DNA from: Komagataeibacter sp. FXV3
GTDB lineage: Bacteria > Pseudomonadota > Alphaproteobacteria > Acetobacterales > Acetobacteraceae
Length of the DNA: 64,000 nt
Assembly (NCBI RefSeq): GCF_015155755.1
Contig: NZ_VWPI01000007.1
Coordinates: forward strand, 1 to 64,000
Direction: 5' to 3'
Translations under genes and position numbers: made by a program
The notes under the pieces: generated by a model
Databases searched by the model: none
What the model was told of the DNA's origin: nothing
What the model saw: only the letters and a program-made list of their open reading frames with translations
Shown here: positions 55,180 to 64,000 of the stretch, one piece after another
Layout: every line of letters starts with the position of its first letter
Numbering within the stretch: the first letter of the stretch is position 1

Positions 55180-57855
55180 ATGCCTTCTGAATATAATAAA
55201 AAATCAAAAAGATCCTTATTATTTAGTTCTCTATCGGTTATGGCCCTGATAACGGGGCCGCTTGCCTGCTTCAGTCCTGCCCATGCGGCAGGTCATTTTT
55301 CCCTTGATCGGACACCGGGAGCATTACCAAAAACGGTTCTGCCGACGGCCTACCGTATTCATGTCGATACGGACATGAAAAAACTTGTGCTGAATGGTCA
55401 CGAGGATATCGACCTGACCGTGACGTATCCTGTCAGTCAGATTGTCCTGAATCAGGCCGGTCTGAAAATAGAGGCTGCCAGTGTCGATGGCATGCCTCTG
55501 CAGATTGCCCAGGATGAAAAAGCGCAGACCCTTACCCTGTCCCTGCCTGCGCCCGCGCAGGTTTCCGCTGGCACGCATATGCTGTCAATCCGTTATAGCG
55601 GTCCCATTCCGCAAACACCCAATGGCATCTATTACGATGATTACCGGAATCGGGCAGGCAAGAAAAAGCGGATGCTGGTCACCCAGTTTGAAGTTGCTGA
55701 TGCACGCCGCATGTTTCCCTGTTGGGACGAACCCGCGTTCAGGGCGACATATCAACTCAATATCCGCGTGCCGCGCCGCTATACGGCGGTCAGCAATATG
55801 CCCGTTGAGCGCATAACGAAAGCAAAGGGCGACAGTCAGTACGTCAGTTTTGCCACGACACCGCGCATGTCCACTTATCTGCTGGCGGTTGTGGCGGGTG
55901 ATATGGCTGCGGTGCATGGCAAGGGCGGGACGACGCCGATCAATGTCTATGCGCCCGCTGGCGATGAGAAGAAAGGCGAATATGCCCTTCATGCCGCGAC
56001 TGAAATTCTGCCGTATTATAATGAATATTTTGGCATTCCCTATCCATTGCCCAAGCTGGACTTGATTGCCATTCCGGGCAATTATGAAGCGGGCGCTATG
56101 GAAAACTGGGGCGCCATGACATTCATTGACGACATGGTGCTGTTCGACCCCAGGCGCAGTTCCCCCGAAACCAAGGAACTGGTGTACCTGGTGGTCGCGC
56201 ATGAAATGGCGCACCAGTGGTCGGGCGATCTTGTGACAATGGCGTGGTGGAATGACATCTGGCTGAATGAGGGCTTCGCTTCGTGGATGGAGGAAAAGGC
56301 CACCAACCATTTCAATCCGACATGGGAAATCTGGCCCCGCCAGCATTCCGAGCGCGAGCAGGCCATGGCGCAGGATGCACAGTCCACGACCCATCCCATC
56401 CAGCAGACCATTCATGATGTCAGCGAAGCCAGCAGTGCCTTTGACCGTATCAGTTACCAGAAGGGTGAGCAGGTCATCCGCATGATCGAAAACTGGCTGG
56501 GAGAAGATTATTTTCGTGACGGCATGCGTATTTACATGAAGGCCCATGCTTACAGTAATGCCACAAGTGATGATCTGTGGGATGCGCTTTCACAGGCATC
56601 AGGACAGGATATTGCCCCGGTTGCACGTAGTTTTGTGGAACAGCCAGGCATTCCTCAGGTCAATGTAATGCGTCGCTGCGTAGGGGGCGCAACCGTTCTT
56701 ACCCTTACCCAGAGTCGTTTCAGCATCCATGATCCCCATGCTGCGCCGTTGAAATGGAAAATCCCGGTTATCGCCGGAACGGCACAGGGTGATGTCCATA
56801 AACTCCTGCTGGGTGCATCGCCGGTTACGTTGCGTAGTCCGGGATGTGAGCAGGCCATCAAGATCAATCTGGGAGAAAACGGGTACTACCGTACCCGTTA
56901 TGACAGCGCGTCCCTCGCATTACTGCAAAAGGATTTTGCATCCTTTTCTCCGGCCGATCGAGTTAACCTGCTGGGGGATGAATTTGCCCTGTTTCAGTCC
57001 GGTCAGGCACCTCTGAAAGACTATCTGTCTCTGATCTCCCATCTGCCTGACATGCACGAGACGGATATAGCCGTCTGGCAGGATACAATTGCGCATCTAC
57101 GGGCGTTGGACAGAATGGTGCGGGGTACGGCCGTCAGTGTCCCCTTCCATAATCTGGCCCGTACCATCCTGCAGGCCCAGATGGAACGGCTGGGGTGGGA
57201 TGTGCGAAAAGATGAACCGTTTACCGATACACTCCTGCGTCCCGAGGTTATTGGTGCACTGGGACAATTCGGGGATCAGGCGGTCATAACCGAAGCGCAG
57301 CAGCGCTTTAGCCGTTATCTGAAAAAGCCAGCCTCCCTGCCGACCAGTCTGGTGGCGCCGGTTGCCACCATCGTCGGGCGGGAAGCAACGGATAAAACCT
57401 ACGGACAGATCGAAAACATCATCCGCAAATCACCTGATACGGAACAGAAGCTACGCTTTTTCCGTGCTCTGGCCGTATCGCCCGATCCTGCGTTGATGCG
57501 GCGCACTGTGGGACTGACATATAGTGGCGCTATTCCCAACGGGCGCATCGTATGGTGTCTGGCCGTACTTGCCCGGGAAAGTGGCCTGTCGGATCAGGTA
57601 TGGGATCTGGTGGTGCAAGATCAGCAGACCATCCGCAAGCGGCTTGCACCATGGTCTCAGGAAAAGCTGCTGCCCGCAGTCGCTGCGGAAACAGTCAGGC
57701 CTGACATTGCAAAAGCCCTTCTTGCCGATCCATCCAGTAACTCTTCGCGTGGCAGCCTGATTGCGGCACGAGAAGCGGCAGACAAAATAACAAGTAATAT
57801 GGAGATTTATGGACGGGCCAGAAATGAAATTTCTGAATGGATATCATCCAGATAA
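55180..57855 (+). CDS. M1-family zinc aminopeptidase
   Basis: This is 891 residues from ATG 55180, with AAAAGGGA before it and a signal peptide (SSLSVMALITGPLACFSPAHA) after it. An earlier in-frame ATG at 55132 lies just after the receptor stop. The family's exopeptidase motif GAMEN is at 305-309, and the zinc site HEMAHQ with Glu364 at HEXXH-x18-E (His341, Glu342, His345, WLNEGF) is intact. A C-terminal helical domain (about 530-890) completes the fold. It should remove N-terminal residues from peptides in the periplasm or outside. It is 50 bp from the receptor gene and probably co-transcribed. Confidence 0.9.
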   Translation: MPSEYNKKSKRSLLFSSLSVMALITGPLACFSPAHAAGHFSLDRTPGALPKTVLPTAYRIHVDTDMKKLVLNGHEDIDLTVTYPVSQIVLNQAGLKIEAASVDGMPLQIAQDEKAQTLTLSLPAPAQVSAGTHMLSIRYSGPIPQTPNGIYYDDYRNRAGKKKRMLVTQFEVADARRMFPCWDEPAFRATYQLNIRVPRRYTAVSNMPVERITKAKGDSQYVSFATTPRMSTYLLAVVAGDMAAVHGKGGTTPINVYAPAGDEKKGEYALHAATEILPYYNEYFGIPYPLPKLDLIAIPGNYEAGAMENWGAMTFIDDMVLFDPRRSSPETKELVYLVVAHEMAHQWSGDLVTMAWWNDIWLNEGFASWMEEKATNHFNPTWEIWPRQHSEREQAMAQDAQSTTHPIQQTIHDVSEASSAFDRISYQKGEQVIRMIENWLGEDYFRDGMRIYMKAHAYSNATSDDLWDALSQASGQDIAPVARSFVEQPGIPQVNVMRRCVGGATVLTLTQSRFSIHDPHAAPLKWKIPVIAGTAQGDVHKLLLGASPVTLRSPGCEQAIKINLGENGYYRTRYDSASLALLQKDFASFSPADRVNLLGDEFALFQSGQAPLKDYLSLISHLPDMHETDIAVWQDTIAHLRALDRMVRGTAVSVPFHNLARTILQAQMERLGWDVRKDEPFTDTLLRPEVIGALGQFGDQAVITEAQQRFSRYLKKPASLPTSLVAPVATIVGREATDKTYGQIENIIRKSPDTEQKLRFFRALAVSPDPALMRRTVGLTYSGAIPNGRIVWCLAVLARESGLSDQVWDLVVQDQQTIRKRLAPWSQEKLLPAVAAETVRPDIAKALLADPSSNSSRGSLIAAREAADKITSNMEIYGRARNEISEWISSR

Positions 57856-57986
57856 TGATGCGAACTGATAAGGCAGGATTTAAAGATTTATTTTCTTTAC
57901 TTTGCGTCTTTGGAGGCAGGACTGGGAAGATAGTTCAGTATAGGATCTGGACCTGTTAATTTAGGGGCTGGCATGGGTTAAGAAGA

Positions 57987-58260
57987 TTAAATGAGGAATC
58001 CGATCAGGATGTTAGCCCATTGAACGAAGACTTGCAGGCCTTTCCAAGGTGAGCGGAAATTAAAGCACCACTCACATTCAGCCAGAAAGAGGTGGAAATC
58101 CATGTCCTGCAAAGGCATTGCATTGTATCGCCGGTCCATGGCTTTCAGCGCGGTAAACAGGGCACATATATCCGTCTTGCCCCATAATCGCTGTCGGATC
58201 ATATCGTCTGACATGATCGCGGAACGCCCTGCAGAATGATTGTTCGTATCAAATACGGTA
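57987..58260 (-). pseudogene. Transposase C-terminal remnant (IS1595-like)
   Basis: The minus-strand frame ends with ALKAMDRRYNAMPLQDMDFHL, then FLAECEWCFNFRSP and a stop near 57990. The phrase HLFLAECEW-FN resembles the end of IS1595/IS1016-type transposases (often YLAEFEWRFN). Only the last part is present and there is no start. I am moderately sure it is a transposase end and less sure of the family. Confidence 0.45.
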
Positions 58261-60501
58261 TCAGGTTCGCGCACCCGGGGTTATCGGCAGATTGTGGTAT
58301 CGCCTGCCAGTTGCATGAAAAATGGCGTTGGCAATGGCAGCGGCCGTACCGCACATGCCGATTTCCCCCACGCCCTTGACCCCCAGCGGGCTGACTTCAT
58401 CATCGTGTTCATTCACGAACAGCACGTCCATGTCCGGAACGTCGGCGTGGGTCGGGATGTGATATTCGGCAAAATTGTGGTTCATGAAACGGCCGACGCG
58501 CTCATCCATCAGCGACTCTTCATGCAGCGCCATGCCGGTCGCCATCACCATGGCACCACGTATCTGGCTTGCAGCTGTTTTCGGGTTCATGATCCGCCCG
58601 GCGGCAACGGCATTGACCAGACGGGTCACGCGCACGGTGTCCAGTTCCGGGTCCACGCGTACCTCGCAGAATACCGCGCTATGGGTGAAACGGGCCTTGC
58701 GCATCTGGCTGATTTTTCCCCGCAGTCCCGGTTTCGCGGTTTCCTCAGCTTCAAGCATATCATGCCCCGCAAGGGACAGGGCATCAGGGAGAGAGAGGCT
58801 GACCCGCCCATTTTCAGTCATGCCATGCAGGGCACCGCCTTCCAGCGTCACGGCATCCTGCTTTACCCATGACGGGGTATTTTTACTTTTGACAAGCATG
58901 TCGATCAGCTTTTTGCGCAGACTGTGGCACGCAAGCCAGACCGCCGCACCGGCAGAGGCAGCCGTCCATGATCCGCCTTCCGTCGGGCATTCCGGCAGGG
59001 TGGAATCCCCCAGTTCGATATCGATCCGCTCCAGCGGCATGCCGAACGCCTCCGCCGCAGTCTGCGCCAGGATGGTATAGGTCCCGGTGCCAATGTCGGA
59101 AGCAGCTGTGGCAATATGCAACCGTCCATCCTGACCCAGCCGGGCACGGGCTGAAGTGGGGGAGAACATGGCATCCCATATGCCCGTCGCCATGCCCCAG
59201 CCGATCAGTTCCCGACCGTCACGCATGCTGCCAGGTGCCATGGAACGGTCATGCCATCCAAAATGCTGCGCGCCCTGAGCCATTGCGTCCCGCAGCGCCT
59301 TGCTGGTCAGGGGCATATCATGCATGGCGTCACTATCGGAATAGTTGTGCAGACGGAATGCCAGCGGGTCCATGGTGCAGGCATAGGCCATCTCATCAAT
59401 TGCCATCTCCAGCAGGTTGACGCCGGTTGCAGCTCCCGGTGCCCGCATGTCGCTGGATGTATAGGTGTCACGGGGAGCAATCTTGTAATCAGCCTTGGCG
59501 TTCGGGCATTTGTAATTGATCAGCCCCCAGATCACGATGTTTTCCATATTGTGTTCAAAGCGCGACGTATCGGTTACACCTTCGACAATCATGGATTGCA
59601 ATGCCCTATCGCGGCTGGCGCCAAGGGCGATGTCCATGGTGGCTTCGGGACGGAAGGCGTGAGTGAACATCTGGGGTCGCGTCAGGGTCACACGTACCGG
59701 TCGCTTCAGCATCTTTACGGCCAGCGTGGCGATAAAGACATTATATACCGTCCGCAGGCCCGAACCGAATGCGCCCCCTACATAGGGATTACGCACACGC
59801 ACCTGATCTTTTGACAGGGAAAGGGCGCTTGCCAGATAGGCCTGAACCGCCTGCGGACCCTGTGTCTTGTCCCAGACCGTGAACGTACCGTCATCTTCCA
59901 CGATGACGGTCGTGGCGTGCATTTCCATCGGGTTGTGGTGTTCGGGAGCCAGATGATAACGGCTCTCGATTTTTACCGCACTCAGCGCATAGGCTGCGGC
60001 AGCGTCGCCGCGGGGTTTGGGCGGCACGTAATTGCTGCGTGTTTTGGATGGCATGTATTTCTGGTGCAGGGCAGCTTCAAAATCCGCATTATGCGGCCAT
60101 CGCTCATAATCGACCCTGACCAGCATGGCGGCTTCACGTGCAGCCTCGAATGTCTCGGCAAGGACGACGGCAACAGGCTGCCCGTTGAAGTGGATTTCAC
60201 CGTCATGCAGCGGTCTGTAGGGCGCACCGGGCACGCCCAGGCCATCCATGTAGGATTTTTCGAACAATGCGGTATGGGGCCGGTTGTGGTGGGTCATGAC
60301 CTCGACCACACCGGGAACCTCCCGTGCCCCGGTGTCGTGAATGGTTTCAATCCGCCCGCGTGCAATGGGGCTGTTGACGATGACGCCATACAGCATGCCT
60401 GGCGGGTGGGGCTCGGCAGCATATTTCGCCTGTCCGGTCACTTTCGCAACACCATCGATCCGGGAGACAGGTTGCCCGATATGCGTGGATATGACGTTCA
60501 T
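58261..60501 (-). CDS. Molybdenum hydroxylase large subunit (xanthine dehydrogenase family)
   Basis: This 746-residue molybdopterin-binding subunit oxidises an aldehyde or N-heterocycle. The family features are HHNPMEMHATTVIVED, GAFGSGLRT, MRAPGAATG (residues about 350-358) and the C-terminal catalytic Glu713 in KGVGEIGMCG. It is closest in gene order to the periplasmic aldehyde oxidase PaoABC and xanthine dehydrogenase YagTSR. The start has a good ribosome site (GGAGAG) and lies 14 bp after the FAD subunit stop. It is third in a three-gene operon. The substrate cannot be told from sequence, and no PaoD/XdhC-type cofactor chaperone is visible here. Confidence 0.86.
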   Translation of the reverse strand: MNVISTHIGQPVSRIDGVAKVTGQAKYAAEPHPPGMLYGVIVNSPIARGRIETIHDTGAREVPGVVEVMTHHNRPHTALFEKSYMDGLGVPGAPYRPLHDGEIHFNGQPVAVVLAETFEAAREAAMLVRVDYERWPHNADFEAALHQKYMPSKTRSNYVPPKPRGDAAAAYALSAVKIESRYHLAPEHHNPMEMHATTVIVEDDGTFTVWDKTQGPQAVQAYLASALSLSKDQVRVRNPYVGGAFGSGLRTVYNVFIATLAVKMLKRPVRVTLTRPQMFTHAFRPEATMDIALGASRDRALQSMIVEGVTDTSRFEHNMENIVIWGLINYKCPNAKADYKIAPRDTYTSSDMRAPGAATGVNLLEMAIDEMAYACTMDPLAFRLHNYSDSDAMHDMPLTSKALRDAMAQGAQHFGWHDRSMAPGSMRDGRELIGWGMATGIWDAMFSPTSARARLGQDGRLHIATAASDIGTGTYTILAQTAAEAFGMPLERIDIELGDSTLPECPTEGGSWTAASAGAAVWLACHSLRKKLIDMLVKSKNTPSWVKQDAVTLEGGALHGMTENGRVSLSLPDALSLAGHDMLEAEETAKPGLRGKISQMRKARFTHSAVFCEVRVDPELDTVRVTRLVNAVAAGRIMNPKTAASQIRGAMVMATGMALHEESLMDERVGRFMNHNFAEYHIPTHADVPDMDVLFVNEHDDEVSPLGVKGVGEIGMCGTAAAIANAIFHATGRRYHNLPITPGART

Positions 60502-60514
60502 GGCGATCTCTCCT

Positions 60515-61522
60515 TCAGCGAATGGTCTTGTCCATCTGCGACTGCGGCGTACCGGATGCGGCCTGCCACAACGCGCGTTCGATTACGCGCGGGGTGAGCC
60601 TGATCTTGGCAGCGTTGTCACGGTCCGCCACTGCCCCGTGCAGCAACCGTTCGGCAACGTCGCGAAACAGCGAATGCGAAGGCGCCCTGCCGTCCAGCAG
60701 TGCTTCGGCTTCCGGCACGCACCACGGTTTGGTTGCCACGCCACCCAGCGCGATGCTGCCGCGCATGATCCGGCCCTCTTTCATCTGCAGCCCTACGGCT
60801 ACCGAGACGATTGCAAATGCAAAGGACAGTCGGTCACGGATCTTGAGATAGGTATGATGCGGCCCGAACGGTGCGGGCGCCAGATCAATGGCGGTCACGA
60901 TTTCACCCGGTTGCAGGATATTATCGCGCCATGGCGTATCACCGGGCAAGCAATGGTAGTCACGCAGGCTGACCGTACGCTCACCCTGTGGGCCATGCAG
61001 GTTGACCGTGGCGTTGAGGGCGGCGAGGGCCATGCACATGTCGGACGGGAAGGTGGCGATACAGGCGTCGCTGGTACCAAGCACGGCCATGATCCGGTTG
61101 CGACCGCCACGTGCGGCGCATCCCGTGTCGGGCGAACGCTTGTTGCATGCCATGGCGGGATCATAAAAGTAGTGGCAGCGCGTTCTTTGGTTCAGGTTGC
61201 CGCCATTGGTGGCCATATTGCGGATCTGCGGACTGGCCCCCGCCAGAATGGCCGAGGCGAGCAGGGGATACCTGTCGGTTACAAGGGGATGGGCCGCCGT
61301 ATCGGCATTGGTGACCAGTGCGCCAAGGCGCAGGCCGCCATCAGGACGGTCCACGATATGGTGCATTGGCAGGGACTTGATATCGACTACATGGGCAGGA
61401 CGTTCGACATCCGATTTCATGAGGTCGATCAGGTTCGTCCCGCCTGCAAGGAAGCGCGTATGTTCGGCGCTGCGACAGGCCTCGGCCAGGGTGGCGGGAC
61501 GGGCATACGAAAAACTTCTCAT
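60515..61522 (-). CDS. FAD-binding subunit with extra [4Fe-4S] motif (PaoB type)
   Basis: This 335-residue subunit passes electrons from the Fe-S subunit to the acceptor. The FAD motif LAGGTNLIDLMK is at about 25-36, with the second one (GGNLNQRTR) at 108-115. Four cysteines, 116, 126, 135 and 154 (RCHYFYD, ACNKRSP, GCAARGG, DACIATFPSDM), match the extra loop that holds a [4Fe-4S] cluster in the PaoB/4-hydroxybenzoyl-CoA reductase group. Its start overlaps the stop of the Fe-S gene (ATGA). Confidence 0.86.
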   Translation of the reverse strand: MRSFSYARPATLAEACRSAEHTRFLAGGTNLIDLMKSDVERPAHVVDIKSLPMHHIVDRPDGGLRLGALVTNADTAAHPLVTDRYPLLASAILAGASPQIRNMATNGGNLNQRTRCHYFYDPAMACNKRSPDTGCAARGGRNRIMAVLGTSDACIATFPSDMCMALAALNATVNLHGPQGERTVSLRDYHCLPGDTPWRDNILQPGEIVTAIDLAPAPFGPHHTYLKIRDRLSFAFAIVSVAVGLQMKEGRIMRGSIALGGVATKPWCVPEAEALLDGRAPSHSLFRDVAERLLHGAVADRDNAAKIRLTPRVIERALWQAASGTPQSQMDKTIR

Positions 61523-62025
61523 GCCGCTGCTCCCGCCTGGTTGCTGTGCTGCTGGGCCACAACCCGTTCGATGGCGTCGATGATTCCGTTATAGGCACCG
61601 CAGCGGCACAGGTTGCCACTCATGAATTCGCGGATTTCCGCGTGGGAATGGATATGACCTTCTTCCAGCAGGGCGATGGCCGACATGATCTGTCCCGGCG
61701 TGCAGTAACCGCACTGGAAGGCATCCGCATCAATGAAAGCCTGCTGCATCGGATGCAACCGGCCGTCCTGGCTGATCCCCTCAATGGTCGTGACTGCGGC
61801 GTCCGGGATCGAGACGGCAAGGACCAGGCAGCTTTTGACACGCTTGCCATCAACCAGCACGGTGCATGCGCCACATTGTCCGTGATCGCATCCCTTTTTC
61901 GTGCCGGTCAGGTCAAGTCGTTCCCGCAGCAGGTCAAGTAACGTGACGCACGCCGGCAGGTCGGCAGCATAGCCCTGACCATTGATCTGGAGGCGACACG
62001 GCACGGTGACAGACGCATGGGTCAT
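61519..62025 (-). CDS. [2Fe-2S] subunit of molybdenum hydroxylase
   Basis: This is 168 residues. The plant-type ferredoxin site is C46-x4-C51-x2-C54 with C66 (GCDHGQCGACTVLVDG), and the second cluster uses C105, C108, C140 and C142 (CGYC and CRCG). The N-terminus (MTHASVTVPCRLQING) has no twin-arginine signal, unlike PaoA/YagT, so the complex should stay in the cytoplasm unless an unseen partner exports it. GGAG precedes the start by about 9 bp. It is the first gene of the operon. Confidence 0.88.
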   Translation of the reverse strand: MTHASVTVPCRLQINGQGYAADLPACVTLLDLLRERLDLTGTKKGCDHGQCGACTVLVDGKRVKSCLVLAVSIPDAAVTTIEGISQDGRLHPMQQAFIDADAFQCGYCTPGQIMSAIALLEEGHIHSHAEIREFMSGNLCRCGAYNGIIDAIERVVAQQHSNQAGAAA

Positions 62026-62625
62026 GGGAAATCGCTCCGGCGAATATCTGATTCTGTCTGGATCTGTATTGGGTTTAAGGTATCAGCACGCCGCCGGTTG
62101 CGCTTTCATGCACGAAAACGGACGTATAAAATTCCGGGGACGACGTCAGGGCTGTTAATTGCCACGGCAGACAGTAATTTTTCAAGTACCTGGCATGCAG
62201 AACAAAGTGATATTGACATAAATGGATAAAATACCGGAATTTTTATATAAAACTATTTTCGGGAATGATATTGTCCGTGTGCCCGTAAAAACATATGTCA
62301 GGGATATGGGTATAATCTTATGCCATGCAGGTAAATACTGATATCGTATCTCCACAGTGTTCTTAATGTATTCCGGCCTGTGCGGCGGATATCTTCCCCT
62401 GCATTGCAATGCCCCAGGCTTGCACCAAGGATGAAACATAATAATTGTGATTTAAAATTTGTCGGAATGAATTCAAAATGAAATATTCATGATGTGATTT
62501 TATTTTTTTATTTTCAGAAATATAATATTTTTCTCCGAATTTTTGAAACTGCATTCAGGTCCGGCAGTTTGTCATGAGACGGTCGGATGAACAATCGTCC
62601 CCAATCAGAAAAAAGGAATGGAAAA
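62026..62625. other. AT-rich spacer
   Basis: I find no gene in these 600 bp. The last 200 bp, which are the most AT-rich, should hold the KGG gene promoter on the plus strand. The promoter of the molybdenum hydroxylase operon, on the minus strand, is at the other end. Confidence 0.45.
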
Positions 62626-62904
62626 ATGGCAAATCAGGGCGGTAGCCATGAACAGCACGTCAAGGCCGGCGAACAGAGCCACAAGAACACCGGCACGTCG
62701 CATGGCGAAAAAAACGAAGGTACCCACAGCACCGGTACCCGGGGCGGCACGCACGAACAGCACGTCAAGGCTGGCGAACAGAGCCATAAGAACACCGGCA
62801 CGTCGCATGCGGGCAAAGACGAGGCTGAACACAGCACCGGCACCCGGGGCGGCACACATGAACAGCATGTCAAGGCTGGCCAGCAGAGCCATAAGAACAC
62901 CTGA
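62626..62904 (+). CDS. KGG-type stress protein with three tandem repeats
   Basis: This 92-residue, very hydrophilic protein starts at ATG 62626 (AAGGA 8 bp before; an in-frame ATG at 62587 would add 13 residues). It is made of three copies of GG-[ST]-HEQHVKAG-x-QSHKN, spaced exactly 35 residues (105 bp) apart, joined by Gly/Thr/Ser/His-rich linkers. The repeat is of the KGG/con-10/YciG type found in general stress proteins, probably intrinsically disordered. It lies 129 bp before a DUF892 gene, and the YciG-YciE-like pairing fits a general stress role. The molecular function is not known. Confidence 0.8.
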   Translation: MANQGGSHEQHVKAGEQSHKNTGTSHGEKNEGTHSTGTRGGTHEQHVKAGEQSHKNTGTSHAGKDEAEHSTGTRGGTHEQHVKAGQQSHKNT

Positions 62905-62918
62905 CATCGTGTTGGATA

Positions 62919-62952
62919 CCGGGGACGTCAGCGATCGGCTGCCGTCCCCCGG
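62919..62952 (+). terminator. GC-rich hairpin after the KGG gene
   Basis: CCGGGGACG pairs with CGTCCCCCGG with a one-base bulge and a loop of about 15 bases, starting 15 bp after the stop. There is no T-run, so it may be a weak terminator or an attenuator before the DUF892 gene. Confidence 0.4.
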
Positions 62953-63033
62953 AATCTGGATGCTCCGGTCAGTGCATCAACTATCGTGCGCCGATCAGGC
63001 GAGTTGTATCTTTTTCAAGAAGGGAGAAAATCC

Positions 63034-63540
63034 ATGGGCCTGTTTTCCAAACCGATAAAAACCCTTGATGACCTGTTTGTACATACCCTTCAGGACATCT
63101 ATTATGCCGAAAACCAGATCATCAAGAATTTGCCCACCATGGCCGAAAAGGCGGCGGAACCGGAACTGAAGGCCGCGTTCCAGCATCACCTGACGGAAAC
63201 ACAGGAGCATGTACGCAGGCTCGAGCAGGTGTTCCAGATGCATGGCCAGCCCGTCAAGGGCGTGACATGTCAGGCAATGGATGGAATCCTCGCCGAGGCA
63301 AAGGATATCATCAGTGACTGCGATGACCCTGAGGTCCGTGATGCCGCCATGCTTTCGGCAGCCCAGGCGGTCGAGCATTATGAAATAACCCGTTATGGCA
63401 GCCTGATCGCCTATGCCCGGCAGCTTGGCCGTGCCGACTGCGCGGCCGTTCTGGAACATACGCTTGAAGAAGAAAAATCCGCGGACCAGAAACTGACGCA
63501 CATTGCCGGGATGGGTGTAAACCAGCATGCCGCGGCCTGA
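63034..63540 (+). CDS. DUF892 (YciE-like) ferritin-fold protein
   Basis: This is 168 residues from ATG 63034, with AGGGAG upstream. The frame opens earlier, but the start MGLFSKPIKTLDDLFVHTLQD is typical. It has the DUF892 four-helix pattern, with metal-ligand-type Glu and His residues in YYAENQIIKNLP, HHLTETQEHVRRLEQVF, AVEHYEITRYGSL and EEEKSADQKL. It is a YciE-like stress protein that may bind a di-metal site or act as a small ferritin-like catalyst. It pairs with the KGG gene. Confidence 0.87.
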   Translation: MGLFSKPIKTLDDLFVHTLQDIYYAENQIIKNLPTMAEKAAEPELKAAFQHHLTETQEHVRRLEQVFQMHGQPVKGVTCQAMDGILAEAKDIISDCDDPEVRDAAMLSAAQAVEHYEITRYGSLIAYARQLGRADCAAVLEHTLEEEKSADQKLTHIAGMGVNQHAAA

Positions 63541-63867
63541 CGCTGGATATAGATAAGATTGTGCATGCTTCCTGTCGGGCAGAAGGGCAGGGGCCTGTCT
63601 CCGGTTGCCTCATGCCATTCATACCTGATGTCAGACACTCTGCTCACATAATAATTCCTGCGCATGACAGGCATCGATTGTTCATATTCACCATGAACAA
63701 CCGGTTCTCTGGATTATTTTTCCAAAATTGTTCTGCCTGCAGACAATCATATAGGGGTGTCGTACACGTTCCGTCCGCGACTGGTCGCGCCGTACCCAAC
63801 GGAAAAAAGAAGCAATCCCTTCGAATTTTTGGCATTGGCCAGATGAATCCGACAGGAAGTTCCCAAA
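63541..63867. other. Spacer before the ThDP enzyme gene
   Basis: I see no gene in about 330 bp. It has patches of AT-rich sequence and likely the promoter of the next gene. AGGAAG at 63854-63859 is the ribosome site. Confidence 0.45.
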
Positions 63868-64000
63868 ATGAATGTCAGCGAATTCTTATGGAAACGCCTT
63901 CAGGAATGGGGCCTCAGACGCGCTTACGGTTATCCGGGCGATGGGGCAGGCGGAATAGACGTGGCCCTGCAACGTGAAGTGGATGCGGGCCACGTCGAAT
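63868..64000 (+). CDS. Thiamine-diphosphate enzyme, N-terminal part (pyruvate oxidase/acetolactate synthase-like), partial
   Basis: The gene begins at ATG 63868 and runs off the window after 44 codons. The visible part, VSEFLWKRLQEWGLRRAYGYP followed by GDGAGGIDVAL, is the start of the Pyr domain in the pyruvate oxidase/acetolactate synthase family, where the G-x-PG-D-G turn is usual. A pyruvate dehydrogenase (quinone) function, common in acetic acid bacteria, is possible. The short piece cannot decide between family members. Confidence 0.7.
   Translation, partial: MNVSEFLWKRLQEWGLRRAYGYPGDGAGGIDVALQREVDAGHVE

Noticed and set aside
62638-62904. 105-bp periodic repeat as a possible CRISPR array
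   Set aside because: The repeats are coding, all in frame, and have no unique spacers between them. It is a repeat protein.

Overview
The window looks like chromosomal DNA of an acetic acid bacterium (Acetobacteraceae, most likely Komagataeibacter or Gluconacetobacter). The basis is GC-rich alphaproteobacterial coding sequence with AT-rich spacers, HEQHVKAG-type KGG stress repeats beside a DUF892 gene, and many IS3, IS5 and IS21 remnants. The genus is inference, because no rRNA or housekeeping marker is present. No tRNA, rRNA or CRISPR array was seen.

Layout. (1) 359-846: decayed IS3 element. (2) 1094-10535: a Fur-box-like site, then a small exported protein, a heavy-metal RND tripartite pump (TolC, MFP, CzcA type), an OmpR/HisKA two-component pair, a cytochrome b561 and a VIT/CCC1 iron-manganese transporter, mostly overlapping by 1-14 nt. 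(3) 11383-29825: a four-gene minus-strand export operon (OMF lipoprotein, periplasmic adaptor, GAF-like/HlyD protein, PqqD-like/M50 protease/HlyD fusion). It diverges from a 4002-residue DUF4347 surface protein with a LEQR-YLFDG N-terminus, DUF11-like domains and two almost identical 551-residue tandem units. No ABC ATPase and no RTX signal are present. This is my candidate for an under-described secretion system. (4) 29826-31008: head-to-head IS3 fragments and an AT-rich spacer. (5) 31009-39038: FecI sigma, FecR anti-sigma, an STN-type TonB receptor, a Tat-exported metallophosphatase, a di-heme peroxidase and, convergently, an AcpA-type phosphoesterase. Together these look like a surface-signalled nutrient (perhaps organophosphate) scavenging locus.

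(6) 39490-40684: an IS5 remnant and a later IS5-family copy with a -1 slippery site and an extra disabling frameshift. (7) 40991-47372: an HAE-type RND multidrug pump (MFP, RND, OMF) with a convergent TetR regulator. (8) 47477-57855: an IstB fragment, then a peptide-use locus with a DPP IV-like S9 peptidase, a frameshifted M61 peptidase, a TonB receptor and an M1 aminopeptidase. (9) 57987-62025: a transposase remnant and a three-subunit molybdenum hydroxylase resembling PaoABC but without a Tat signal. (10) 62626-64000: KGG stress protein, DUF892 ferritin-like protein, and the start of a ThDP enzyme (pyruvate oxidase-like) that runs off the window.

Functional themes are metal and drug efflux, cell-surface display of a giant adhesin, and two TonB-linked scavenging islands, separated by IS scars.
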